Positions 1 through 10,004 of a stretch of 64,000 nucleotides of DNA are shown here, in pieces. This stretch comes from Echria macrotheca (lineage: Eukaryota; Ascomycota; Sordariomycetes; Sordariales; Schizotheciaceae): contig MU839827.1 in NCBI GenBank assembly GCA_030411725.1, positions 1,116,001 through 1,180,000 of the forward strand, in the 5' to 3' direction. Under the pieces are notes generated by a model. It was given only the letters and a program-made list of their open reading frames with translations. It made no database searches and was not told the DNA's origin. Position numbers and translations under genes: made by a program. How positions within the stretch are numbered: position 1 is the first letter of the stretch; each line of letters opens with the position of its first letter.

Positions 1-55
1 TGTCGATCGGGGAAATACCAATCCCCGTTGTTGATTGCGGCAGAGCCGACGGCAT
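1..55 (-). CDS. Possible 5' end of a gene running off the left edge
   Basis: On the minus strand an ATG at 55-53 in a reasonable context follows a pyrimidine-rich leader and opens a frame that stays open to the window edge (first residues MPSALPQSTTGIGISPID). A second frame (TNAVGSAAINNGDWYFPDR), possibly joined through a CAG acceptor at about 60, is also open, so the frame itself is uncertain. I do not recognise the protein. If real it is divergent from the ICln gene at 673 with about 0.6 kb between them, a normal fungal arrangement. Only 18 codons are visible. Confidence 0.25.
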   Translation of the reverse strand, partial: MPSALPQSTTGIGISPID

Positions 56-672
56 TGGTCTGTATGTGTAGGGAAGTGTGGTCGCTGATGGGAGGTTCAC
101 GAAGGGGGACACGGTGAGTGGGACTTGTTGAAGGAGAGGGTGTGTGCCTGTGTCGTATTATTAGCCTACTGCTGGCATCAAAACATGAGGTAGCGTACGA
201 TTGTCGTGCATTTTGGAGGATTGCTGTCCCTGGTTTGCAGGATTGGCGATTTGGTAGCTAAGGTATTCTTCAGTCGTGGGGATGTCGCGCGACGCGAACC
301 GGACGAACGTCGTATATTTTGACGAATTTTTGACGCAAAGTGAGGGAGCAATCGGCTTGGCTTGGAGTGATCTGGATTTGATATATGTGAAGTGGGAGGA
401 GATTCGGGAGAAGTTTCTCGGTCGGTAAGTAGTTTATATAGAGGCAGAGCAGTCCTGAGGAAGGAGCTTGTGCTCGAAACCAAGACGCGGGGCAGTTAGC
501 TCGGCCGCACTGCCGCAGGCAGCCGGGGTCCGATAAACGATAACGATAAGCGATAAGCTATTCTGGGCGGCAGACCCCACTAAATTTTGCCAGAGCTCCA
601 GCCCCTCAGCTGGTCAACATCATCGCATTCAACAGCAAAACATCCACAGCGAACATCTCATACATACACAAA
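56..672. other. Intergenic region, probable divergent promoter
   Basis: No supported gene. An open frame on the minus strand at 178-483 has a Ser/Pro/Arg composition without a recognisable domain and I treat it as chance. The last 60 bases before 673 are A/C-rich (ACACATACACAAA-like), typical of a fungal 5' leader of the downstream gene. Confidence 0.4.
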
Positions 673-1631
673 ATGATCCCCTCAACGATACGCTCATCCC
701 CGTCTTTGGCAGACTACACGCCTCTTTCCGAGTACCAAGAGCAGACCCCAGCGAGTTTCGTCAGCGCAAAACCGATCCTGTACTACCACGGCAAAGCAAA
801 AGCTTGGATCCCCAGCGCGCAGCGGGGCAGCCTGCCCATCTTCCCCGCCGATCTCTCGTCGCGCCCAAGCGCGCCCGAGAACAGCACACTAGACGACCAG
901 GCCGAGGAGACGGTAGAACAAGCCGTCGATTTATTCGTAAACTCCGAGTAATGACCTCTATCCACATTCGCGGGGCTGAGCTAACCCCGTGCCACAGAAC
1001 ACTCACCCTCTACAGCCCTGCCGCCGAAATAGGCGTGTCCATCCCCTACCCGCTTGTTAGCATCCACGCGGTCAAGACCCTAGGGTCTGGCGAGCAGACA
1101 TATCCCTCGGTCTACCTCCAGCTGAATCTATCGGACGGCGGGCCCGGTGATGACGAGTTTGACACGGTCGAGTTGACGCTGATCCCGGCTGCGGAGTCTA
1201 CTTCTCAAGAGCCAACAGCCGGTGCGTCGCCGGCCAAGTCAGAGGCAGCGAAGCTGTTCGAGGCCATTTCGGAGTGCTCAGACCTGAATCCCGACCCGGC
1301 GGGCGAGGACGACGAGGAAGACGAGGACGACAGGATCCGCTTCGAGGGAGACCTTGAGGCGGTCGAGGGTTACAGCGCGGTTTACACTGGGGCTAGTGAC
1401 GGCGGGCTGCCTCCGCCTCTTCCCGGGAGTTCTGGCTGGATAACAGCCGAGAATGTGCACGAGTTTTTTGACGCCGACGGGAACTGGATCGGGGGGGACG
1501 AGGAAGAAGAGGGCGCAAGTGGGGAGCTAGGTGAGGGTGCTGGTACGGTCCGCAGGCGTGAGGAGGAAGAGGGAGTTAATGGTCATGAGGGTCGTGAAGA
1601 GGGCGATAGTAAGCGGCCAAGGGTGGAATGA
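673..1631 (+). CDS. ICLN: ICln / pICln-like methylosome subunit (Voldacs family)
   Basis: Two exons, 673-947 and 998-1631, give 302 residues. The 50-bp intron (948-997) has donor GTAATG, branch CTAAC and acceptor CACAG, and joining restores a continuous PH-like fold. The product begins with a proline-rich segment, then the strand pattern ILYYHGKAKAWIP, then after the junction LTLYSPAAEIGVSIPYPLVS, matching the conserved core of ICln where an aliphatic 'IPYP..S.HA' segment is diagnostic. The C-terminal third is strongly acidic (runs of D/E near residues 180-200 and 250-290) and ends in a basic KRPR motif. Family members chaperone Sm proteins with the PRMT5 methylosome for snRNP assembly; that role is known for the family and inferred here. 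Without splicing the first exon stops after 92 codons, so the intron is required. Confidence 0.85.
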
Positions 1632-2704
1632 TGCCGTTTGTATGGCCAGGCCATCCAGCTGGGGAGAAGAATCTGTTCTTCTGGGTGTGTTTGTAAGACA
1701 GGCAACTACTCTGGAAATGTCCAAGAAGGCTCATGGATAGGACCGAGACTGATGTCATATCTATGCGGTGATCGAAATGTTTGAACCACGGCTCAGAACT
1801 GAGCTGCACACCGAACATGTGATGTCATAGGATACGGTGGTAAGAGCGTTTCGAAGGGGCGGAATTGGCCATTCGTGGGTAGGAGTATCGTGGGGCTCTC
1901 GACTTGGCAATCAGCGCGATTATAGATCTACTTACACATCCGAACCAAAGAGCTCGAACTGTAGATAACAGTGGTGAATGCCGGCGGTAGGTCTGGAAGT
2001 CATACATGGTGGCCGTAGAAAAGCTTTTGAAGCCGAGAGGGAACGAAAGTACACCTGCTTCGGGCGCCGAGTTCAAATTTTCAACCATCATCGCGTGGAA
2101 AAAGAAAAAACAAATCATAAGATCGCTCCTCCAACAACAAGATGGGATCTAGAAAAGGTAGGTAGAGAAAGTGGGCAGAACATGGGCCTGCAAAAGAATT
2201 GCCAAAAAAAAGCTCACCACCCACCTTTGAGGGGGGTCCGGGTAGGGTGGTTACGAAAAACCCCCAAATGGGAGTTTTTACTCTGCCACTGATCGGAATC
2301 GATCCTCGAGCCTCCCCGAAGGGAAGACCCTCCCGAAGTCACCTCCCGCGGAGCGAAGGCGACGCCCATCCACCTGAGCCAGCTCACAAATGTGGCGCTC
2401 CCAGGCTTTTGGGCCGATGGTAAGGGAGTGGTTGGATCGAATACATATACCCTGTACCCGTACCTTTTTTCCCATTTTCAAATCCAGCTTTATCTCAGGT
2501 GAGGCAGCACATCACGATGCAAAGGTTATCTACATAGATACAGATTTCGAATCTGCGACTCCCCCCCCGCCCCCCCCCCCCAGATGGAAGATCCAAGTTC
2601 ATTCATCATCCCGCACCCCACGAATAGAGAGTCACTTGGTAAAGCTGTTATTTCTTTTTCTTCCAAGAACATATAGCTGGATGGATGGATGCCTATCAAA
2701 CAAA
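1632..2704. other. Convergent intergenic region between ICln and the GH11 gene
   Basis: No gene supported. Contains a poly-C tract (about 2560-2581) interrupted by one G, and 3' flanks of both neighbours. Plus-strand open frames across 2390-3337 are antisense shadows of the xylanase gene. Confidence 0.5.
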
Positions 2705-3656
2705 CTATACAGCCGTCGTCGTCGCCGACGGTGCGGGCGTCGCTGGAGTCGTTGGAATCGCGGGCGTAGTAGACGCTGCCGAACTCGTTGTAGCCACTGG
2801 CGCAGACGCTTTCGAACTCATCGAGGCAGCAGAAGAGCTCTTCGCCGGCGGGAACGGGATAGGTGTCCTCGTGCTCTTCGCCGGCGCAGGCGCAGGCGCA
2901 CCAGTAGGTGCTCCTGTAGGCGTATACGTAATAATCGGCACAGGCAGCGACACCGCCGTGCTCGCCCCCGCCGCAGGCGCCACGCCTACCGTAATATCCG
3001 CCTCGCCCGAGCTATCCTGGCCCTCGACGGCCACAATCATCTCGTTGTGCTTGCCCATCTTGAGGCCGACATCCTCCCAGGCCTTGAAAAAGTCGCCCGT
3101 CGAGATGGTCCCGCCGACGCGCCGGTCGACGCGGATGGCAAAGTACTGATCAAAAGTGGCGGTGCCGATGATGGACGGCTTGTTGATGCGCTTCTTGGTC
3201 ATGAGCTCGTACACGCCGCCGCCGCTCGTCATGTTGCCCTTCATCACGGCCTCGGGCGTGTCCGACGGCTTGTGGGTCCCGTAGCACTCGACAATGTAGT
3301 ACTCGACCAGCGGGTTCGTCGTCCAGCCGTATACTGACAGGTACCCGTTGCCGACGGGCTTAAAGGTGCCCGAGTATGGAATATCGCTGGTCTTGTTAGT
3401 GAGTTTCTTTGAGTTCAAGGATACGGTATCCCTACCGGGGACCTCCTGGATTCCACCCCTTGCCGATCACAAAGTTGCCCTTGTCCCCAGACCATTTTAC
3501 ACTGTACTGACCGTTGGGTCCGTTCTTCTGGGTGATCTTGGCTTTGCCGTCGGTCCAACTAGACCAGATATAGCCACCGGCCGAAGGTGCCGACCAAACA
3601 CCGACCGCGGCGGCGGCGAGCAGGACGAAGAAGGAGGCCAACTTGAAGAAACCCAT
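2705..3656 (-). CDS. GH11 endo-beta-1,4-xylanase, secreted
   Basis: Minus-strand exons 3436-3656 and 2705-3386 give 300 residues; the 49-bp intron (3387-3435) has donor GTAGGG, branch ACTAAC and acceptor CCAG, and joins ...GWNPGGP to RDIPYSG... as in the family. ATG 3656 is followed by a hydrophobic signal peptide of about 22 residues. The beta-jelly-roll motifs YSVKW, GKGWNPG, YGWTTNPLVEYYIVE and ATFDQYF are all present. Nucleophile Glu102 (in VEYYIVE) and acid/base Glu195 (in VAVEGQ) are retained with normal spacing. After the catalytic domain (about residue 210) there is a Pro/Ala/Ser/Thr-rich tail of about 90 residues that ends without a CBM1 or clear GPI signal. The enzyme hydrolyses xylan outside the cell. 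A TAAATAG element at 3735-3741 could be its TATA box. Confidence 0.9.
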
Positions 3657-4898
3657 TCTGCGTGTCGTTGACCAGGACCCGATGAAATGGAAAGCTCCCC
3701 AGATATCTCCCCCTTGGGGTGGCACAGATCCGCTCTATTTACCTGGAATCCGGGAGCGGCAAGGGGCCTGCCGGTTCGCCATCTCTGCTTTATGCCAGAC
3801 GCTGCACGTCCCGATGGGGGTCAATATGCGGTCGGGTAAACTGCCGAAGTCCCGGGCAGCACCCGCTTCCCGTGCGGCGTGTGGGGAAGAGGCTTCGAAG
3901 ATGGGCGGAGAAGACGGTAGTCGACACGTTATAGGGGTCGGAAATTTTTCACGGCTCTCCTCCGGTCCGCAATTGGCCAAGAAAGCCGCAGAGCTTGTTT
4001 CTGCCGCCCAAATGATTGGCCTCGCCCATATTGACGTACCCCGGATAATGTCGTCAGGTGCAAAACGTATAATCTGGGTTCATATCTGTGAACAGGACGC
4101 GTCGTCTCCGCCCTACGCCCGGAGCATGCCCAAGCCAGACAAATTGCCTCTACTGCCTTTCTATATAAGTCATGGGGTCGGTTGCCATCCGGGCGAGAAT
4201 TCCTGGAGGGAAGGTAACGCTCCATATATTCACTTCAGAGCCGTCCGAATCAGAGAATGGATTTGCCACCCAGTAGCGCCCCTATCAAAGAGAAGTTCCA
4301 CTTGCCCACTGTTTAGTCTACCATTTGCTTATGTTGTAGCTGATTGTTAGTTGTGCAAGTGTAGTTGGAGCTAATGCATCCTTGACCAATCCGCCCCGGT
4401 ATTGGGAATACACACACGTCGAAGGGGAGAGTGTATTTGAATGCGATCCCTGTCCTCTCTTTCCCTTAATCTGTTAGAAACTTTTGAGGCGGGTGGCGGA
4501 CGCCCTAATGAAGCAACAGGAAATTCAAACAAACTTCGTAGTCAACCTACCGATACGGTTGCCTTCACGGCAGCTATTACAAATATCGTGCATTCGATTG
4601 GAGGCGCCTCAGATTATTAATGAATTCATCATGGCGCTCGTCAAGGTTGTATCTCCTGGGCGTCCGCGTCTCCTTCTGCCCTAGAAACGACTGAGGCGCG
4701 GAAATCCACCTGGGGATGCACGCAAGGCGAAAGCACATCGGCTACCACTCTTTGTCGGTATGATTGTCCAGTTGTTGGCTGGGCCTCACTGGAGCATCTG
4801 CGTAGGGAAGACGGCAGCTGGACTTTCTATTGGGTATATTTGTATGTGGTGGCCTGGTGTCCGGCAGGTCGTCGTGGGCGGTCGTGGCGCTCCGATTT
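3657..4898. other. Upstream region of the xylanase gene
   Basis: 1.2 kb between the start of the xylanase and the 3' end of the glycosyltransferase gene, both on the minus strand. It must hold the xylanase promoter. I see no open frame with coding character and no repeat. I looked for the hexamer GGCTAA of xylanase activators and did not find a convincing site near the gene. Confidence 0.45.
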
Positions 4899-6313
4899 TC
4901 AACATGCTTGCGCGAGTCTTTTCGCTCTCTTGGCGTTGATGCCCGAAATCTTGCCCTTGCTCTCCTTCCCAACTATCATCCAAGGACTGACATGGCAGTC
5001 TTTTGATACCGAATCCCAGGTCCAGGCCAAGCAGGTCCTAGCATACTTGGCGCAGTGCCTGGCACATTTCTCTACCGTTTTGACGCCGTGGATCGTGGCG
5101 ACGGCCTCATCCGGGTTGCCGACGTGGTCCCAGTCTTGCCGAGCCTCCGCTATCCCTTGGCGCCACAGCGAGGGATCTCCATAAACGTCCCACAGCCGAG
5201 CCCACTCGAAAGGTTTATCCACCGTCTCGAACCTTTTCCCGACGTCTAGCATATCACTTGGATCTGATAACTTATGAAATGTGACGATGGGCGAGCACAT
5301 TCGGTCCGCGCGGAGCTTGCTAAGCCGCGGCGGCTCGCCCGAAAAGAAGTGACTGTACCGTTCTTCGAGGAACACGCCTGACCGTACCAACGCTCTGGCA
5401 ATCAGCCGGTCACCCCAGATTGTCGTGAGCGATTCAACGTGTGCCGTAGAGACCGAGTCCGGGTTCTCGTCGAACAGAACTCTCATGGCGCCTTGGGAGA
5501 GAATAATCGACGAGCCTCCGTGAGCAAAGCGAGCCCGAAAATCTCCGACGGCATTGCCAAGATAGTGGGGGAATCGAGCATCGAGATGCCCGAGCAACGC
5601 TACGACCGAAGGTTGGACTAGGTACGTATCGTCATCCAGTAGAATGTACCACTTCTTTTGAGGAAACATTTCATATGCAAGCTCGAGGCTTGATACATCC
5701 TGTCATGGTGAGCTTAACACACACTTGAGGCTAGACTGTGGCTAACCTTCATCGAGTCCAACTCCCAACCAAACGTCTGGGAAAGATGCAACGCCTTCTC
5801 CTCGTCACCGTTGGCGATAGCCTTCCCAAGACTCTCGTAGTTGGAAATCCGTGGATATGACGCCCCTTCGGACAAGACCGACGAGAAGGCAAGATCGGAA
5901 AGCGTGCGGTTGACCACGTCGTGTACTGGAAGGTCTTGGCCACGGTAAGTGAAGCGGCCATCCGGCGCGGATGCGTAGTCGCCGATGATGATCAAGTCCC
6001 CAAGTTGACTTTGCGGGCTGAGTGCCTTGAACCACGCTGCCAAGCGATTCCTGGTGCCGTACCCGGTTTTGACGATAACGAGGACATCCTCGGCCAGGTC
6101 AACAGGAAACAAGGGCGGCGCAGAAACCCATCGATCGTGTGAGTTGGGGCTGAAGCTGTCTAACAGGCGAACAAAGTTGAAGCGAACGGCCTGTCGAATG
6201 GTGTTATCGAATGGCAGGAGGGTCCACAGGATGAAGAGAACCAAAGTGTAGAGGGGGATCCTTCGGGTGCGTCGCCCCAGCGCCATCCGGGAGCGCCTGA
6301 GGTGGAGAACCAT
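4899..6313 (-). CDS. GT31-like (fringe-type) glycosyltransferase with C-terminal PAN/apple-like module
   Basis: Exons 5747-6313 and 4899-5699 give 455 residues. The 47-bp intron (5700-5746) uses donor GTTAGC and acceptor GACAG in phase 0 and joins FGWELDSMK to DVSSLELAYEM. ATG 6313 is followed by a basic stretch and one membrane anchor (about residues 20-37), a type II Golgi topology. The lumenal part has LVIVKTGYGTR, GDYASAP, then WYILLDDDTYL with the metal-binding DDD at about 211-213, and FAHGGSSIILS, all seen in fungal fringe-like GT31 proteins. The last 70 residues contain CARHC, CLAWTWD and CHVSP, a cysteine pattern like a PAN/apple fold. Donor and acceptor sugars cannot be told from sequence. 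An in-frame Met at residue 10 is an alternative start. Confidence 0.8.
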
Positions 6314-7593
6314 GCCGACGACGCAAATAGGCCCGAGACGACGGCTTCAGTACGCGACGAGAGGGCTGCTTCCATGGCAGCTGCCCGACACGGCTGCTCT
6401 CGACAGAGTCAAAATCGCTGGACGGAGTGAAACATTTTCCCGGTTGAACGCGTGTCTGCGCCTTCCCTCTGCTGCTGCGGTTCTGCTGACAGGGCAGGAG
6501 CGGCACGGTGGGCGGGTGAAGGATCTCGTCCAATCAGCGCCGCCAATCCGCCCGAAATCCAGAATACGGGGATTTCGACGATCAATGTGGGGGTAAGGAT
6601 TCTCGGTGCTTTTTCAACTGGATCTGTGGCATCATGGCGTGGATTTGTCGAGATTGGACATGGCATCGAAGTAGAGATGGTCACATCTTTCGTAGATCAG
6701 CCAAAAACAACGAAACAACGAAGGGAGAACCTTCTTTAGAACGATTGATCCTCTTTTGAATTTGAGCCGCATGCGCCACCCGCGATTTGGCAGTGGTCTA
6801 CCCCAGACGGCCCCAACGCGCGTACCCCGTTCGAGTTGTTGCTCGTGTGACCTCGTCTTCCTGCCCCTGAGACTGCACCGGAAGCAGTAAGGTCGAAATG
6901 TAGTTCCTAACATTTCGCCAGTCCTCCCTATTCTCGATGCAAGTTGAGGCATGGAGGTATCTGCACTAACTTCACCGAATCCAACAATTGCGATTTCAGT
7001 CGTTTATGGCAACCTCGCTCGCATTCATGAGCTACAACATCCACTGGCAATAACATCTCGTGTGCAATGCCCTGCAGCCTTCTCCGAGGCTGTGGTACCA
7101 CGTTGCTCTTGCTTTGTCTTGTGTTCAGAACGTCCCCCTATCGTCTGTGGCCAGCGGACGAGGCTTATGTCATGAGGAGCAGAAGCTCCAAGACTTTGAA
7201 TCCCTCGCGGTTCCTAGTTTGCGTCCGGCTAAGACAGATTAGAATACTTAGGGGAACTGAGTACTCAGGAAGGAAGCCTTCGCCATCAAAGTGTGAGCTA
7301 ATGTCCATCCTGATTGCCTTGCGAGAGTTTATAGGCACGATGGCGTCATATAGCTCTACACTACCATCAAAGACTATGGAGTTGGCCCTCCGTACTATAA
7401 TTCAGGGTTAGGTTAACTGTCGACATGTGCTAGAGCTGTCGAGAGTGGGGCGGGTCTGGAGTTGCGGGGTGGGGCAGCTTCTGCCCGCAGTCACCGCCAA
7501 AAATTTCTGGGGAGAGTTCGACGCTGCAGTACCCTCCCGACCACACACTTATCAAACCTCACCCAAAAGCAATTGGATCGCACCACCCACATC
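6314..7593. other. Divergent promoter region (glycosyltransferase / RRP15)
   Basis: 1.28 kb without a supported gene. Several overlapping frames of 60-115 codons exist on both strands but none shows a domain or splice continuation. The final 100 bases before 7594 are A/C-rich and look like the RRP15 leader. Confidence 0.4.
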
Positions 7594-8622
7594 ATGGCTG
7601 GCTCAGCGTTGAAAAAACGTCCCCTTGCAGACGGCTCGAAAGGAAAACCCGTCAGACCATCAAAAAAGCAGAGGAAAATCGCCGCCTACCACAGCTCATC
7701 CTCGGACGAAGAAAGCGGAGCGGACAACGATGACCAAGACAGCGACAATGCGCCCGTTCCAGCAAACCTCCTCGATTCAGACGACGATATCGATCTGGAT
7801 AACATAAATGTCGACGACGGAGCCTCCTCAGAAGATGAAGGTTCCAATTCCGATTCCGGCTCCGCGTCATCCGGTTCAGATTCACGGCGACGACGGATAA
7901 AACGGCCATCCAAAGATGCTACGAAGAAGAACTTTATCGCAAAAGACGCGCCAGACTCCTCAGACTCCGGAAAGCAAGGTTCAGAAATTGATGGGGATGA
8001 GCGCGATTCATTCTCGGACGCCGAGAGCCACGATGGACAAGACGATGAAATGGGGATGACTCGGGTACGGGACACGCGATCGAAGCGCAACGACCCGGAG
8101 GCGATGAGCATCGCGATGCAAAAGATCCTGGCCAGCAAGACGCCGGCGTCGAGGCGGGCGGATCCGATCGTGGCGCGAAGCGCTGACGCAGCCGCCGCGG
8201 CGCGACAGGCTGTCGATGCGGCGCTCGAGACCAAGGCACGCAAGCGGCTACGCGAGCAGAAGCGGCTGGCTAAGGAGAAGGGCCGCGTGCGCGATGTGCT
8301 CGTGGCGAGTACTACGCGCACGCTCAACGTGGCCACGGGCGAGATCGAGGAGAAGGTGGACGAGGGCGAGTCGACGGCGCAGATTCTTGAGACCGAAAAG
8401 CGGCTGCGCAAGGTCGCCCAGCGCGGTGTGGTCAAGCTGTTCAACGCTGTTCGCGCCGCGCAGGTTAAAGCGGCCGAGGCCGAGCGTGTGGTCAGGAAGG
8501 AGGGCGTCGTTGGTTCGAAGCGAAAAGAGGAAAAGATCACGGAGATGAGCAAAAAGGGGTTCCTGGATCTAATTGCAGGAGGCGGTGGGGGGCTAAAAAA
8601 GGGCGGTTTAGAAGAGGCATAG
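7594..8622 (+). CDS. RRP15: Ribosomal RNA-processing protein 15 (Rrp15p family)
   Basis: Single exon, 342 residues from ATG 7594; the frame is open upstream but the stretch before this Met has no family character. The N-terminal half is low complexity, alternating basic nuclear-localisation-like runs (KPVRPSKKQRK, RRRRIKRPSK) with acidic/serine tracts. The conserved Rrp15 block begins near residue 165 (MSIAMQKILAS, PIVARS) and continues through KKARKRL/EQKRLAKEKGRV-like helices to VVKLFNAVRAAQVKA and KITEMSKKGFLDLI. Rrp15p is a nucleolar component of pre-60S particles required for 27S/5.8S-25S rRNA maturation; this is family knowledge. It is convergent with the ferredoxin gene, 243 bp away. 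Confidence 0.88.
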   Translation: MAGSALKKRPLADGSKGKPVRPSKKQRKIAAYHSSSSDEESGADNDDQDSDNAPVPANLLDSDDDIDLDNINVDDGASSEDEGSNSDSGSASSGSDSRRRRIKRPSKDATKKNFIAKDAPDSSDSGKQGSEIDGDERDSFSDAESHDGQDDEMGMTRVRDTRSKRNDPEAMSIAMQKILASKTPASRRADPIVARSADAAAAARQAVDAALETKARKRLREQKRLAKEKGRVRDVLVASTTRTLNVATGEIEEKVDEGESTAQILETEKRLRKVAQRGVVKLFNAVRAAQVKAAEAERVVRKEGVVGSKRKEEKITEMSKKGFLDLIAGGGGGLKKGGLEEA

Positions 8623-8865
8623 CCAGTCACTCGAGTCAGCCACGAACTTGGTTCTCAGAGGAGAGTCTTCTGCTCTCCTATTCCCAGTTCCTTAACCTCA
8701 TCCTATCGTACAATTCCCATGAATGGCCCAAGATGTCATGCGCGCTCGCATGCGCCCAGAGAAATCTGGCAACATCATCCATGCTTTTGGTATCTATGCT
8801 CCCGTGTCCTCTAAAAGTGCACAACGCCGACGCCGGAGATGAAGAAGAGATTGGTTTCACAACGT

Positions 8866-9496
8866 TCATTTGAAGTCGCTAGCCTGAAGATTCCTCGTCA
8901 TGGAAGGCAATCTTACTGTCAGGCCATCAAGCTCCTTGGTCATGACGACCTGGCAACCCAGCCGACTCGTCTCGGTCAACCCAAAGGCCAAGTCGAGCAT
9001 GTCGTTCTCGTCGTCATCGGGCTCGGGCATCTTGTCGTAGTACTCTTGGTCCGTGACAATGACGTGGCAGGTCGAGCAAGCGCAGGAACCTCCGCACGCT
9101 CCCTCCATCTCCAAGTCGTGGGCCTGTGCAATATCCAGCAGGTTGTCGCCCTTGTTGACGGCAATCTTGGTCTCGACACCGTCCTTATCGATGAACGTCA
9201 CCCAGAGCCTGCCGTCGCATAAGCTTCCATTTTTCCCAAACAAAACAGATCACTCACTCTTCGCCAGGCTTCGGGGGGTCGACATGTCCGTGGCGTACGG
9301 CAGGCGAAGTCGAGAATGCGCGCAACAGATCGGGTTGCTGGCGAACGGAGGGACCGGATCGGCGCACCGCGGACAGGCTCGGAGATAGGCTCGGCTGGCT
9401 GCTGCGCGGCGCAAGTTGTACAATGCCTCTGGCTAGCTGCTTCGGAGCAAGCCTCAGGCCTGAAAGGCGCTGGGAAGCTGTCCGGAGCGTCGACAT
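8866..9496 (-). CDS. YAH1: Mitochondrial adrenodoxin-type [2Fe-2S] ferredoxin
   Basis: Exons 9258-9496 and 8866-9208 give 193 residues. The 49-bp intron (9209-9257) has a consensus donor GTGAGT and acceptor GGCAG and restores PGEELWVTFIDKDG, the classic start of the ferredoxin fold. The first 65 residues are rich in Arg, Ser and Ala with few acids, a mitochondrial presequence. Cluster ligands are Cys118, Cys124, Cys127 (in CGGSCACSTC) and Cys165 (in RLGCQV), the CX5CX2CX37C layout of adrenodoxin-type proteins. The acidic PEPDDDENDMLD helix that docks ferredoxin reductase is intact. Known roles of the family are Fe-S cluster assembly, heme A and coenzyme Q synthesis in the matrix. Confidence 0.93.
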
Positions 9497-10004
9497 TTCG
9501 AATTGGGGCTTGGAGGAGCGGAAAGACCGGGTCGAGGGGCAAAGCGAGGGGTTGTCGTCGCCTCGCTGAAGCAGGTTGAAGGAGGCAAGAGAGGATGGGG
9601 GGAAAAGAATAGGACAGCTAATTATACAAGGACTCGACAGTCACAAAAGGTCCCGGCCCGGCGCAGAAGAGGTTTCAATACATGTTGGTTCACGCCGAAA
9701 AGCAAACATGCATCCATTCACAGGCCGGTGCCGATTGGCGGATCGAGCTCTGGTCGCTGCGATTGAAAACTTGCCTGTCAGAAATTATGCCAAGCCTTGC
9801 TTATCGTGCCCCGCTTATGCAATTGCCAGCCAGACGGGTGCTTATCGCCTAATCAAATTCATCTCATTCATCTCGCCTCACCTTCGTCATGCAGATGCAA
9901 GCTTCACAACCCGCGATCGAAACCAACACCAACAGCCCCAACCGCGCGGGCATTCACACGACGCCTGAATCCCAGACCATGGTCGTGCATGGGTCTGCGG
10001 CAAC
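9497..10004. other. Divergent promoter region (YAH1 / UGO1)
   Basis: About 0.5 kb between two nuclear genes for mitochondrial proteins transcribed away from each other. No coding frame or repeat is convincing. Shared control is possible but nothing in the sequence proves it. Two ATGs lie just upstream of the UGO1 start (9979 and 9988) and could act as upstream starts if transcribed. Confidence 0.4.

Noticed and set aside
178..483. 101-codon minus-strand frame near the left edge
   Set aside because: Ser/Pro/Arg composition with no family character; likely promoter DNA of a divergent pair.
2390..3337. 315-codon plus-strand frame over the xylanase
   Set aside because: Arg-rich repetitive translation antisense to a gene with intact catalytic motifs.
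9503..9968. Plus-strand frames upstream of UGO1
   Set aside because: Short, basic, no domain, and lie in the divergent promoter.
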